Source: Globodera rostochiensis (Eukaryota; Nematoda; Chromadorea; Rhabditida; Heteroderidae). From it: a DNA stretch of 64,000 bases. The stretch is from the NCBI GenBank assembly GCA_018350325.1, contig JAEVLN010000011.1, positions 690,823 through 754,822 on the forward strand, read 5' to 3'. Below, piece by piece: positions 44,919-57,694 of the stretch. The stretch's first letter is position 1. Each line of letters starts with the position of its first letter. Both the position numbers and the translations under genes were made by a program. The notes under the pieces are model-generated. The model was not told the DNA's origin. It made no database searches and saw nothing but the letters and a program-made list of their open reading frames with translations.

Positions 44919-47900
44919 AGTCTGTAAACAAAGAAATTTGATGATTAAACAAAATAAAATAAAATTAAATAGATTATTAAAATAAAAATGTCATAATGTA
45001 ATAAGCGTATATTTATGCTTTAAATGAAAAGAAGCCATGAGATTAAATATAAAAAAAATTGTAATTCTGAATTTAATAATTTAACAAAATATTAAAATAC
45101 AATTTTTACAAACTTAATACTTTTAAAATGTCAACAATTATTTAGACATTTTATTAAATATGTAAACAGAAATATGCTCTTTAAATAGCTGCTACATGGA
45201 GTGCAAGGGCTGTAATAATGATATTATATAAACTATTCAAAAAAACTAAAGTTATTATGGGAACTGTATAAATAATTTTCGTCAATAAAAATGCTCACTT
45301 TATTTGACCAAGAAATAAATTCTTCAATTAAAATGAATATAAATCATTTATAATTTGAAAAATTATAAATGGATTAAAATTCAAAGAAAAAATGCAATCA
45401 AAAAATGAAGATTTTAATTATAAATTAAAAAAAAAGCTAATTAAACACAGCAATTCTGGTTTAATGGTTAAATTTTAACAGAATCTCTTTTACACCTACA
45501 AGAAAGTAATTTGTTCATGAAAATTAGCTATTTATCAAATATATGCAGCACTGCATCTTGGCCCTTTTGTCATTTAAATTTATTTAGCTGTTTTGAGAAT
45601 GGGAAATGATAAACAGCAATAATAAAATTAAAAAAATAATGCGCTTTGGGCGGATATAAACCATACGGCGATGAAGAGAACGAATTTTATTTTTTTTTGC
45701 AAAGACTGAAATTGAACGGAAGTTTGTAGATTTAAAAAAATAGAAAATGGTTTATAAAAATAGATGTCCAAAAACTCTTAAACTTCTTTCTACTTCTGCT
45801 TTTTGAAGTTTTTAAAGTTTGTTTTATCAGAGAATATCTTTGCATTATTAAAAGAAAAAAAAATTACAGTCAATGTTTTAAACGCAAAAGAGTTTTCTCG
45901 TAAAAACAATTTAATTTTATAAAAAAAGCAATTCTGATCAAAAAAATAAACGGTAAAAAGTAAATAGATTAAAAGCTTTTGCAGAAGTTACTAAAGCATT
46001 AATCAAGGCTGTAGAAAAGTTTGATACAAAGATAAACAGTAATCGTAACTAAAAAACATTATGATAATTTAGCATTAACGGTTAAATAGTGCTGTTATAC
46101 AAGATTTGCTTTGTCCAATGGTTCAAAAAGCGTTGTACAAATTGAGTCAAAATGAACAGATAGTTAACATTGGGTTGTGGCTTTGCCGCAAACGGTAAGT
46201 TTTTTTAGATCCGGTAGGTTATTTGGACAAACCCGAATTTTTTCCTTTAATTTATCAATTGCTTTCAGCCAAATTTTTGATTTAAACACTAATCAAATAA
46301 TTGCCATTGTGTGTCAAAAAAGCAACATACAAGAAAAAAAATGCTCTTCAAAATTAGCAAAAAAAATAAAACTTAATTGTAAACAATACGGATAAAATAA
46401 AAATTTGTTTTTCAGTCGAGGATATCCATTTAAAATTTGGAAGCGACAGCTAAAAATAAAAACATAAACAGATTTAAAAAAAAATGAAAAAAATTTTATA
46501 TGTATTAAAATTAAAAAACAGTTGTAGTGAATGATTAAATAAATAGCCAAACAATTATTTTATTTTTTGTAGTTAATGGTGCATTTCGGTTTTATTACAT
46601 TTTTTTAAGGAATTTACCAAAAAAGGCCAAAATAGTTTTTCGCATATTTTAATTCAAAAATTTTAAAATTTATTAAAAATGCAAGAAATAGACCAAAATA
46701 TCTCAAGTAATAATGGTTTAATTAAAAAGCTTAAAAAAATCACCCAAACCATCTACATAAAAAATATTATTGATTTGAAAAGAATGATAGTATTGCAAAA
46801 AAAACTCAGTTCACCTATAAAATTAAACAAAATATCTTTATTAATAAATTCGAGTCCTGATGAAATTGTTAAAACTTTTCACGCATTTTTAAATGGACTT
46901 TTTGCTTATTGAACTGATATTAGACTAAATTTAAATTGTGGCATTATGTTACTAAACGCAGTTATAAATCATAATTTAATTACCAAACTTTTCAAGAATT
47001 TAAATGTTATAACAATTTTTTGAATCGTCATTAATGCAAATCTGCCAAACAAATAATTATATTATTTTGTTATTTAAATAACCAGTTATGCTTCAATAAC
47101 AAAAGACAATAAAAAACTTGTAAAAGCAAATTGTTGTCACAATTAAATTACTTCTATATGATATGAATTTGTAAAGTTATTGAAATAATTTCAGTTATTT
47201 AATCGAGTCAAATAAGTAACTGAAAATCAATTCTTAATTTGGATTTAAAAATAAATTTAATTTTATGCAAATTCGACTTTAAAGGTGGTTAATATAAGTG
47301 TTTGGCACAATAAAATTTATCGCGGTAAAAACCGGTAAAATTTATGGCAACTTTGATAAAACTGTAAAAGATAAATATTAATAATTATTAAAATTTATAA
47401 AAATACTGTCACCATTAGACCAAAAAAAATTCAAACAAAAGCTAAAATGCTTAAAACAAAAGTTATTAAAAACGATCCGACTTAGCATGTTAAAAATTTA
47501 TATACAATTTAAAATAAATAGAATTCGTCTTGGATACATGGATGCATCAAAAACGTTTCCAGCAAATCGTTATTCAGAGTCATTCTCATCTTGTTTGGAC
47601 TTATGGCCCACAGTTTAACGCAGAGTCTGTCATTGTAAACAACAGCGGTAGACATGACCACAAACATTATGCGCGTATAAATAAATGGCTGGGGAATAAT
47701 TACTAAACACTGGATTAAAGCAAATTATTTGTTCAAATAAATGCAGGAAAAAACATAATTTATAAATAAAATATAATTATTTATAAATATTATTTTGGGA
47801 TCAAATTATAAATGAAATGAACAAAATCTCCATGCATTTAATTCCGATTCACACATATTAATCGACGAACAGCAAGAGCCAAGCCCGTTTATCAACTGAG

Positions 47901-50900
47901 ACTAAATAAAGGAATTGAACCCAAAACGAAGAAGACAATAAACTTAAGCTTGCGGGCATGATTATAAAACAGGAAAAGGGTTGTATAATAATGTAATAAT
48001 ATAAGATAAAAAATCTATTAATAATTAAAACAAAATTATTTGAAACTCCATGGTTAGTGCAAAAATCATTCGTTCATATTAAACATTTAAATATTTTTGT
48101 CATTTCTATTTTCTTCAGAAATATCAGATTGAAAGAAAGGATAAAACGTAATTGTTAATGTTCATAGATAATAATAATTAAACTTATTTCGATAAGCGCA
48201 ATTATGTGAGAGAATATATTAAAACTACTTCGCATCGTATTTGTACAAAATTATCTTTTAATTCTGCTCGGTGTTCTTTTTTATTTGTAAACCAAATTCT
48301 TAATATCATTTTATTATCATATTAATTTACAGTGTTTTGCGTTTTAAATTGCAAAATTTGCGTTTTTAAAGTCATCAGAACCTCAAATTATTTACACTCA
48401 TCGAATACAATCATAACAATCATAGCATATTTGTATTGTTTGTGAGATTTTATTATTGAAATCTGGCGGCGGGACAACTTTAGTGTTTTGGATTATATAT
48501 TTTTTGTTGTTTTCAAACCTTTATTTAATATTTGCAAATTAGTAAGTTGCTAAATGTTTTAATTTTTTTAAATATTAATTCTTGTTGCAATTTAAAAAGT
48601 ATTAGTTTAACAAATATTATAAAAATAAATCGTATTAACAACAAAAATAATAAATAATTGCAGAAAGAGTCGGTAAAACGATAATTAATTATCAAATTTA
48701 AAAAATAAAATAAATTTAAAGTGAAGGTAAATCTCAAAAAAACCCAAAGTTAAAAATCTATAAAATAACAAAAAAAAATGAGAGGGAACAGTGACAAAGC
48801 ACATCAAAAAATGTCAGCAAATAAATAAAATATGAAAACAAAGGTTGAATTATGGGAAAATGAATAAAAATTGTGCGATTTTGTCTTAAAATTTCATTGT
48901 CGCAAAATGATAATATTTTAAAATGAGATTAAAATAATAAGAAATTTAAAACAAATATTTAAAAATTAAAAAAATTGATTTAATTACCTAAATTTACTAA
49001 AACTAATAAGACTTATCAAATAGCAATGTATGCCATAATTTCTTTAAACTTAGACAAGTCGAAACTGCTAATATGCTTATCGGATCACTAGACATTTTAT
49101 TGGATTAAATGAGATAAAACATAAAAAAGCCAGGCTCCCAACATCTAATAATTGTATTAAAATTAAAAAATTACTTAAAAATATATAAATATATAATTCA
49201 ATAATAAACTAATTTTTTATATTTTCTTTTTTTATAAATTCTATAAACATGAAAAACTGTTTATTTTGCACATTAAAATTAAACTTCTACACGAACTACA
49301 CCTGATAATCATACATATTCTTGACATTTTTCTGGATCCCCGGGATCCTATTATGAAAAATTTATTATCTAGCTATAATGCAAAATTAATAATATAAAAA
49401 GTAATGATGGGTAGGATATATAATCTAATGCAGCGTAAATGATAATTTAACAATAATTTAAGATACATTTATTATTCAAGCAAGTTTTAGGCAAAATATA
49501 AATTTTAACTAACACATTAATAAATAAAAATTCCCAACAAATGTTAAACCAGTGGCTTTCAAGGAGCGATTTAGGTGGAGACTTGTAAGTTGTGTTAGTT
49601 GCCAAAGAATTTCATAAATTCGGTAAGCAAAGCTTAAGAAACTTATCGATTAAGAAAAAGATTTAATTAAAAATAATAATTTTATTTGCACAATGACGGA
49701 CAACTTTAAAAAATTGCAAGTTTTTTGACGCTATTCAATCAAACATAAATTTAACATTATCAACTACAATTTGTTATAATTTAAATTTTTATTAAATTAT
49801 TTTAATAAAAACTGCATAAAACGTTAAATTATCAAAAGCTAAGTTGAAATGTAGAAAAAAATTTGGAAAAAAAAAAAGAAACAATGTGCTTAAGAATAAA
49901 TGGACAAAATATGTCATAAGACCAAAATCTTCAAAATAAACTTCTTAATAAATGAATTTTTAAAATTGAAGTTGTTTTCGTTTGGCATAAAAACATGAAA
50001 AATTAACTAAGAATTAATTTTGTCTCCAAAAATGACAAACGATATGGAAAGAATTAAATAAATATTATTTGGAAAAAACTAATATTGTTGATTAGTCAAT
50101 ATTAAAATTCAACAAATTAATAAAAAACATGAATGATCTATAATAATTATCTGCGTATGAACATAAAAATCTTAAAACTCTTTTCTAAAAAAATTAAAAT
50201 TGAATCACTAAATAATAAAATCAGGATGCTTTTATGCAACAGTCTGACTTTCTTAAAAGCCATCATAGCAAGAAAGACCAAAATCGATGAACTTAAATAT
50301 TAAAATAGTTAAAATAAAATTTTATTGAAAATTTACGCCGTAATAATAATTTATAATACACAACCTAATTTTACCAAACATTCCCATCTAAATAAATATA
50401 TAAAATATTTTAGATTTTTTTCGTTATAAATACATTTTGGCTCGCTGGAGAACAAGGCGGAATTTCAAAGGCTGGATCGCATTGGAAACATAACTAACTG
50501 CTAATTTATTGGAAATAATATAAAAAAAGTATTGTCTTTTATTCAACATTATTAATTTAAACATATCAGTTGCATAAATAATCTATATAATAATAATAAT
50601 TATGCTAAGACACGATCAATTCGTTCAACATTGAAGATGTATAATTATTTATTTACCTCACAAAATATTTTATCATTATATTTATATTATTATGGTTGAG
50701 ATTTATATGCACATAAAATCTTAAAATATGCAAATTTTTATTTTGCGTCAAATTAAAAAATTACCATTTTTTGGAAATTTATTAAGATGCATTATTCGCA
50801 TTTTAATGTTGCAATATATCATTTGAATGATTTTTTTTTATTTATCATTTGGAGCTTTATAGATTCTGACAATAAAGAACAAGTTTCTTGCCAAATAAAT

Positions 50901-53833
50901 GAAGGCTTCAGCTGCTAGTCGTTGCGCTTCAATATCACTTTAACAGTCTGCTCAACTCATCCAAATTTATTTCCAAAAGGCATTAAATATAAAAAGTTTT
51001 AATATTCGAAGTATTAGTTTTGCACAAAAAAATTGAAGTGCTTTTATCGATTAAAAGCAAATTTGAAAAGACATGAACTCAGGCACCGGCCAATTCTATA
51101 ATGTTAAATTACTTTTAAATTAGTGTTATTATTTGACAATTAACTGATTAAGCTTGTTACTTGCAATTGTTTATAAATTTTGGCAATTTATAAATTTGCA
51201 TTTTTGTGTTAATAGTTAAAAAATTTCAATTTTATTGTTAATTAAATATCTTTTCATTAAATTTGTATTTTTGTAAAACTCGAATCTTTATGGATCAGCA
51301 ACTCGTACTTAGCGTGATTGTAGGCATTTGGCGCGCTGTTGTCGAAGTGCAAGAAGAGCGTTTTGCTTCTTTAACCTTTTAGTTTTTTTATTGCACATTA
51401 AATTCTAACTATTAAACTTGACTATTTTTAAGGTTTTATGAGTTTTTTTAGCTTTAAAGAAAGATTTTGCTTTTTTTTTATTTTGTTTCCTATGTCGGAT
51501 TTTAATATTCATATTTGATAACAAATAGTATTGGTTTGAATAAACAAAGGTTGAAAGTTATGATTCAACTCTGAAATTGGTCTTAACAAGTTGAGTGAGC
51601 CATTTAGTGTTTGAAAATAACTAATATTTTTCTCACTATTTTGAGTTGAAATAAATGCATTTTTTGTTATGAATTGAAAACACGTTAATCGCACATTGTA
51701 TTTACTAACGTTACCATTCGGTAAACAAGATAGCAAAATGGTTTTTTTACTTTAATTCATTTTATTTTATAATTCTTGATTGTTTTTTATTTCTACACCT
51801 TTACGCATATATAATAAATCATATGCTTTTATGACATTCCTACGCCATTTTCTAAATAAATTGTGCTTCTTTATTTTTTGATAAAGTTATTAATATATAA
51901 ACGTTTTAAATATTAGAAAAAAAAACTCAATAAAGTAATCTTTAACTCACCAGATAATTTCTTTTATTTATTTTTACTTTCCGAAAAACTTAAATTATAA
52001 AAGTATTATACGTTTATATTTATTCTTAGAATATCATTTATTCAGTGATTAAATCGCTTTAGTTATATTTGTTTCTTCGGCCCGCTAACTGTCTTTAATT
52101 TAAAAAACGTTGAATTATGTAAAAAGTTAGTTAAATTTTTAAGTTTTGCATTAAACCGCCGCACGCTTTGTTAATTTTCTTGATATTGATTACATTTTAT
52201 TATTATTATTTTTTAGTAATTTAGCTTTGAGATTTGCTTATTTTTACTTTGACGGGCAATAATAAAAAACCCTGTACTAATGGAGTTGGTATCTGCTTGG
52301 TCCAATTTTTTAAAAATTTGTAAAATTATTTAGTTTTGATAGAAAGATGGTTATTTAACGTATTATAATAAGAAACGTGCCGTCGAGTCAGCCTTATCGT
52401 GTTTAAAATTGACCAACAATGACAAAAAGTCGTCAACTGCTGCATCCAATTTGCAAAATCTATTTATTTATTAATTTCTTGTTTTTTACTAAAAAAAGAA
52501 ACTGCCCCAGTTCAAATTAGAAATAACCAAAATTAAACATCAAACATTATACATGCCAATTATTATTACGGAGTGAATTTTCAATAAATGTTATTTTATA
52601 TTTACGCAGTTTAATTGGTTTATGTTTTTTGATAAATATGTTGTGCTTTTTCGATTTGCAAATGATAATAATTATAATAAAAATTAGTTCTAAATAAATA
52701 TATTTTAATTTTAGTTTAATATGCAACGTTGTTAATTATCACAAATTAACGATTATTTATTAATCATTAACAGAATGGTAAGCGGGGTATTTTCTTAACA
52801 TTTATTAAATGATTTTTAAAACAAAATAAAATTCAGTGCATAAATTGAATCGATTACTGGGTTTATATTTTAAATAATTTTAAAAAATGATCAGCATCTT
52901 CCATTATTTTTGTAATTGTTGATATTAATTATTTATTTACGAAAATAAAATAGGAAATTTTTTTAATAAATTAAATGTTATTTATTTATTTTTTTTAAGG
53001 ACTGGTCAATTATGTTTCATTAGCATAGATTTGGTGCTTTATTTTAATCATTTCTTATAACCGGCAGATCGATCGGCAGAATAAGCAAGATATCGACGAC
53101 GGCTTTCTTATCAATCACTGCGAAATCTCTTGTAAATAATAATAATTTCATTCAACACTGAAAATGTTATTTTATTACCTTTATGTTAGTAAAATGATAG
53201 GTCTTACTTTATTAGTGCAATACTTAACTTTTTTTATATTTTTCATTTCACTTTTAAAAATCGCGTCACAGGCCAGATCTTACGTTTCTCAATTCCAATA
53301 AATTATTATTTTGATTTTAACAAGAGAATCAATATTTTTGATAAGTTTTTAATAATTATCTTATTTTTAATTTGTTTAACAAAATGAATTTTTTTTATGA
53401 TTAATAGTAAATTTTAAATTACAAGGTCGGCATTTAATAAGCCTTTTTTATATATTCGGTTGTTTGTCATTTGTTATTTTACTTGTTAAATGTTTTAAAT
53501 ATTTTAATATTATTTTTTCAACCCTTCAAAAAAACGGAAGTTATTTCTTGGTAAATGAGGCTAACAAATTAAAAGGACCCCCTCGTCAAGTGACTTCTGG
53601 TCATCACATCGCTATTGGGGAAAAATTGTAAAAACTTATAAATACTAATAAGCTTAAATTATAGTTTTTTCATGATATACCTACTAATGCACAATATTAA
53701 TTTTAGAATTCCCAATTAATTTAAACATATACTTATCAAACGTTTAAATTTGCCAGTCATAAACATGCTTTAATCAAACATGAAAATTTAAATTTCTTTG
53801 AGTTTGTACGACATTTGTAGATTGAAGACATGG
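44919..53833. other. AT-rich DNA, nothing definite
   Basis: Nearly 9 kb of A/T runs. GC-normal patches at about 47525-47660, 47860-47900, 50435-50490, 50895-50960, 51295-51365 and 52375-52440 are short and ambiguous. Open frames at 46177-46395, 46314-46550, 46679-46912, 48525-48737 and 51509-51736 are mainly A/T-driven. A palindrome GGATCCCCGGGATCC lies at 49334-49348. Confidence 0.15.
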
Positions 53834-54034
53834 TTAAAAAACGTGGCGACAAGGTCTGAAGTCTCCAAGTTCAAGTGGGAAGGAAGCTGATGAGATCTTC
53901 AACGACAACCGCCACATCTTTCGCATGACGGTACAGTTTACTGGCATTGTGTGATGTGATTCGTGAATTTTTAGCGCATTGGTGCACGGGATCCAAGAAT
54001 GCAGCGTTTGCTGAGGGCTGAGCGATTGCTCCAA
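53834..54034 (-). CDS. 66-codon open frame over a 200-bp GC-normal island
   Basis: Open throughout the island on the minus strand (includes SLSPQQTLHSWIPCTNAL and RKMWRLSLKISSASFPLE). The plus strand holds a competing 38-codon frame (KEADEIFNDNRHIFRMTVQF). The island is among the longest of its kind in the window, so coding is plausible, but strand is unresolved and no family is recognised. Confidence 0.25.
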   Translation of the reverse strand: MEQSLSPQQTLHSWIPCTNALKIHESHHTMPVNCTVMRKMWRLSLKISSASFPLELGDFRPCRHVF

Positions 54035-54675
54035 AAAATTTAGAAACTAAAACTATAATTGGGAATGATAAATCAATAAATTATAAATATTTAAAATATA
54101 ACTGTTTTTATAATAAAACTTACTTTATACTGAAAAGATAGTTTTAATAAAAAAACACATTTTTTTAGTTATTGAAAAATATTCTAAAGAAATCAATTTA
54201 AGTTCTTAATATTTCGTTTGTAAAAAGGTCATAAAAGTGTGTCAAAAAGCTGCAATTACTAAAATATAAGTTAGGGGTTTAAAACCGAATATTTTTTTTT
54301 AAATTGCAATATGCTAAATACAAATAACAAAGCAAAGTTTGTTGTATTTTCTATTTAAAGTACACACCGTATAAATGATTATCTAAGAAAAATAAACTTA
54401 TGTGAAATAAACTAATAACTATACATTTTCCATGCCTTTGTTAAAATAAACAACATTAAATCGATTAACTTTACTTTATGCTTATTCGGCAATTTTTATA
54501 TCAAATTACGGCAAAATGTTTTTAACTGACAGTAACTTCAATAGAAAAAGGCATATTTTATCAAAAATGCGGCCTCTCGAAACATTGAATCTCTTGATCA
54601 TTTCTATAACTATTTCCCAGCATTTTTGTTCAATTTTCAGAACCAGATTCATTAAAATTTCCATAAAATTCTTCC
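54035..54675. other. AT-rich DNA, nothing definite
   Basis: A/T runs leading into a GGCGGCGCC-family repeat copy. The 177-codon plus frame starting at 54516 runs through the hairpin repeat and into T-rich DNA, so it is regarded as fortuitous. Confidence 0.3.
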
Positions 54676-54800
54676 CGGCGGCGCCTATCGGCACCGCCGA
54701 CCCAACCCCTAGTAAGCAGAATTCACAACAAATTGCATTTTTGAAAATAAAAAATCGCAAAATTTCGAAAAAAATTTTCCGACGGTGCCGTCTCTTTGAG
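54676..54800 (+). repeat. GGCGGCGCC-family hairpin plus half copy
   Basis: CGGCGGCGCC-TATC-GGCACCGCCG is at 54676-54699. A second core, CCGACGGTGCCGTC, appears about 100 bp later (54779-54792) without its right stem half. The AAAATTTTCC lead-in is shared with the copies at 14 and 42 kb. The second copy has decayed or was truncated. Confidence 0.8.
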
Positions 54801-54975
54801 CGTCCTTGGATTTCGCTAAATTTTTCTGTTATGTCCTTGAAAATCAACATGTCTGTCCTTAGAAATAGTAGGCAATGTTTTGAATTTTGGCAGATTGCAT
54901 CAACTTATCCATTTTTGCTATTGTATTTTTATTGTATTATTAATGTAACAATTTTTTTTTTGAAACTATCATTTA

Positions 54976-55509
54976 TTTGCACAAAATGCATTTACATTTT
55001 TTTTGTTTGTTATATAATCATGAATTGTTTTTTTCGTTACTACAATTAATTATAATAATATTGCTTTGATTTTTAAAAAATATTTTAGTTTTCCTTCTTT
55101 TTATTAAATTTTTTGTTAAATTTAATATCTGCATTCGCTTAACTAATTTGCTTTGACATACTTATTTGAATAGAAAGTATATTTTCTTGTCATATTCATA
55201 TAATAAGAATAGATTTATTATTTAAATATACTTCTAATTTATGAAGTGGCTTTTCTTTTGTATCCGCGTTGGTATACATACTGTACTTGATGGCCATTTG
55301 TAATAAATAAATAAAACACCCCATTTATTTTTTAGTTATAACTTAATTTATCTATAGTTAAACTTTTAAATTTAAATTATTTATATTTAACTTTAAATAA
55401 ACAAATTAACACATTACTTTCTGATTTAAATAATATTTAATTTTTCTAATAAATTAAACCGCCTGAATTCGACAGACCAAAATGTCGCGCTTGAAAGAGG
55501 CGGTTTTAA
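54976..55509 (+). repeat. Diverged ~535-bp duplication, copy 2
   Basis: Same-orientation partner of 31188-31722. It begins with the shared word TTTGCACAAAAT and ends in GAGGCGGTTT (GAGGAGGTTT in copy 1). Frames in the shared GC-normal blocks are not preserved intact in both copies: the block at about 55455-55509 is interrupted on the plus strand where copy 1 is open. Confidence 0.85.
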
Positions 55510-57263
55510 TTACTATTATTTATTTCTTATTAATTTAAATGCTTTATAAAAAAGAAGACAATATTTAAATTTCAAACCTAATTTTAATTGGTCAATTTTT
55601 TGACTTTGTCTTTTAAACATAACATTTCAAAGATGTTTTTTGGTTATATATTAATAGTTTTAATACAAAATTATGGTTACTTATTCCAAATTGCTTTTAC
55701 CTGGTTATCTCTGCGAATTACATTTCAAGGTTTTGTATTGTTTTTGAATACTGTTGTTAAAATAAAACAATATTATTATGTCGAATTCATTTTACTAGGT
55801 TTGCGTCAAAGCAACACATCTTCGCCTGAACAAAATAGTTGGCATGTTAAGCTACTTTATAATTAAATTACATTATTTCAGTAATAATTAAATATTTATA
55901 CTCTTGTGATAGGTGGTGAATGAACGGCGAATTTATTACTCAATTCAGTATAATTATATTAGATAAATTAAATAAGTCATCCTTTAGATTTTTGTATTTA
56001 ATTTTTTACTTTAAACCAGCTAAGTAGAAATAATTCGATAGCGATTTAGAGTTTTAAGCCAATTTTCTTCTTGTTTCAATTTTCTTTAAATTATTTTTCA
56101 AAATGAAAAGCTCGTGTTTGGATAATAGAGCCTATGTAAAACAATTAGATTTTTGTCTTACTGCCGTTTATTCAAGAAATAAGAGTTACTTACTTTTCCG
56201 TTTCATGCTAAATGCCGCCCTGACATCAATCATTTTTGATATTTAGTTTCTTTTTGAAATAGATTGATTTAACAATTTCTTGCTATTTGCGGCAAACTTT
56301 TTTCGCCGTACAGATCCGGACGCATTTATTATATTTATTATCTAGGACCTTTTGCCGAAATTTTTATTTTGTATTTAATCATTAAATATTATTTGTTTAG
56401 CAGAAGCATTGAAAATAATAGCCACACAATAATTAGCATAAACCCAATAATGCCAGGAATAATTTTATGAATATTACTGGTTGACGACTTCTTTGTTTTT
56501 TAAGAAACTCTTTTGATTTTTTTTTGAGATTTTTGCATTTGTTGAGAGACTGCACCTCAAAAACATTTTTTAACTTCACAAATTAGAATAATTAAAATAT
56601 TGTCTATTTCTTTATTTAAGAATATCTAAAAACAGCAATGTAAAACTTAATATGACAAATTTTCACTCCAATACACAACAATAGTTAAAAAATTATCTAT
56701 AAAATATTAAACACAAAATAAATAAAATAATTAAATTAATTTTAACAATGAAAATGCAGTAGCTAATTATAATAGCCAAAAATATATATTAGGCAGATCT
56801 CTCAACTAACAAGACACTTGTGTAAGTCAAAAAAAGCAAAAGAATACATTACCCTAGAAAAGGAGGAAGTACGAATCCGCTTTTAAACCATCTTTTGTGA
56901 TTCCACAAAGATTGTAAAGAATTGTTCATGTTCAGAAATAATCAATCTTGTGACCTTTGAGCGCGGAGAAATTTTTTAACTTTTATGCTTTTTCAAAAAA
57001 TTTCAAATATTCGCCCGATATTCGGAATTTTTCGAAAATCCGGGCAAAAGCCTGGTATTCGACCTGCAAAGCCCGCCCGGCACCTTTCGGGTTGCCCAGA
57101 AAAGCCGCCGGCCCAACACTACGATCCTAAATGGAATAGCCGTTATTTATAATATTTCGAGGGCTCTAAAAAGGTATGTAACTTGGTTTAAATATATAAC
57201 TGTAATTTTGTTATTTATAAAGTCATAAAGGTTTTTTTTAATTTAATCTGTTAATTTTCAAAC
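55510..57263. other. AT-rich DNA with a GC-rich low-complexity patch
   Basis: A 92-codon frame at 55588-55866 is F/L/I/Y-rich and could encode a membrane segment, but is probably chance. At about 57010-57125 a GC-rich patch of CCCG/CGGG words (AAAATCCGGGC, AAGCCCGCCCGGC, CGGGTTGCCC) forms several short inverted pairs and resembles a decayed repeat. No host gene is supported. Confidence 0.3.
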
Positions 57264-57330
57264 ATGGAACTCGTCCTCGTTGGGGTTGACGCTTTTCTCT
57301 TGGTAGTCACTGCCCCAGGACGAAGTATAT
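57264..57330. other. GC-normal host patch at the LTR-element insertion site
   Basis: Between AT-rich DNA and the element lies a 67-bp patch. On the plus strand it is open from ATG (MELVLVGVDAFLLVVTAPGR). On the minus strand it is open to a TAA (VTTKRKASTPTRTSS). The far flank of the element (62861 on) is AT-rich, so the insertion is at the edge of this patch. It may be a host exon or the end of an older repeat. Confidence 0.25.
57327..57330. repeat. 4-bp target-site duplication, left
   Basis: ATAT precedes the left LTR and recurs at 62861-62864 directly after the right LTR. Four base pairs and a TA-rich target fit Ty3/gypsy-type integration, but with AT-rich flanks a chance match is possible. 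Confidence 0.6.
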
Positions 57331-57680
57331 AGTGAGGGAAGCGCACTGTGCCCCCCAGATTAAGCACCGTTGACTCTCCGGATGAAATTGGGGGAAGGGG
57401 AAAGATGGGGAGGATGCCCGGGCCCTGGGCATTGGTGATGGACTCGCCCAACTCTCCGATCCAGCACTGACGATAGAGTTTATTCCGTCCTGCTCAACGA
57501 CCGATGGAACAAGGACAGAGGGATGAAGACTGATCGCTGGGGAAAAGGAGGGGAACAGGATGAAGCAATGTGGGCGGGGACATTGTTGAAATGAATAAAA
57601 GTGATCAATACCCGGGGTAAAGTCCAGCAGTTCTTTGAGGGGTGAGATTGAATGGAAAATGCCGACCGGAAACCCTTACA
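57331..57680 (-). repeat. 3' LTR (350 bp)
   Basis: Identical, as far as I can read, to 62511-62860. On the coding strand it begins TGTAAGGGTTTCC and ends CTTCCCTCACT. The left neighbour is host DNA with the 4-bp duplication; the right neighbour is the polypurine tract. Confidence 0.93.
57479..57484 (-). promoter_or_regulatory. Possible LTR poly(A) signal
   Basis: AATAAA on the minus strand (TTTATT on plus), about mid-LTR in CGGAATAAACTC. An identical copy is at 62659-62664 in the other LTR. It is in the correct orientation for ending element transcripts in the 3' LTR. An AATAAA on the opposite strand also exists at about 57594-57599, so use is unproven. Confidence 0.4.
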
Positions 57681-57694
57681 GCTCCCCCTTCCCC
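57681..57694 (-). promoter_or_regulatory. Polypurine tract
   Basis: On the minus strand GGGGAAGGGGGAGC sits immediately before the TGTAAGGG start of the 3' LTR. A purine tract in this position primes plus-strand DNA synthesis in LTR retrotransposons. It confirms the minus-strand orientation of the element. Confidence 0.8.

Noticed and set aside
49334..49348. GGATCCCCGGGATCC as cloning linker or vector trace
   Set aside because: Only a 15-bp palindrome with ordinary AT-rich DNA on both sides and no other vector-like sequence.
54516..55049. 177-codon plus-strand frame and overlapping 114-codon minus frame
   Set aside because: Both cross the dispersed hairpin repeat and A/T-rich runs, with no domain-like sequence.
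1..57260. Ciliate-style germline DNA with TAA/TAG read as glutamine
   Set aside because: Long frames appear if only TGA is a stop, but that is expected in such AT-rich DNA. The intact Gag frame uses no TAA or TAG codons, and several islands have GT/AG-type edges. Kept only as a remote alternative.
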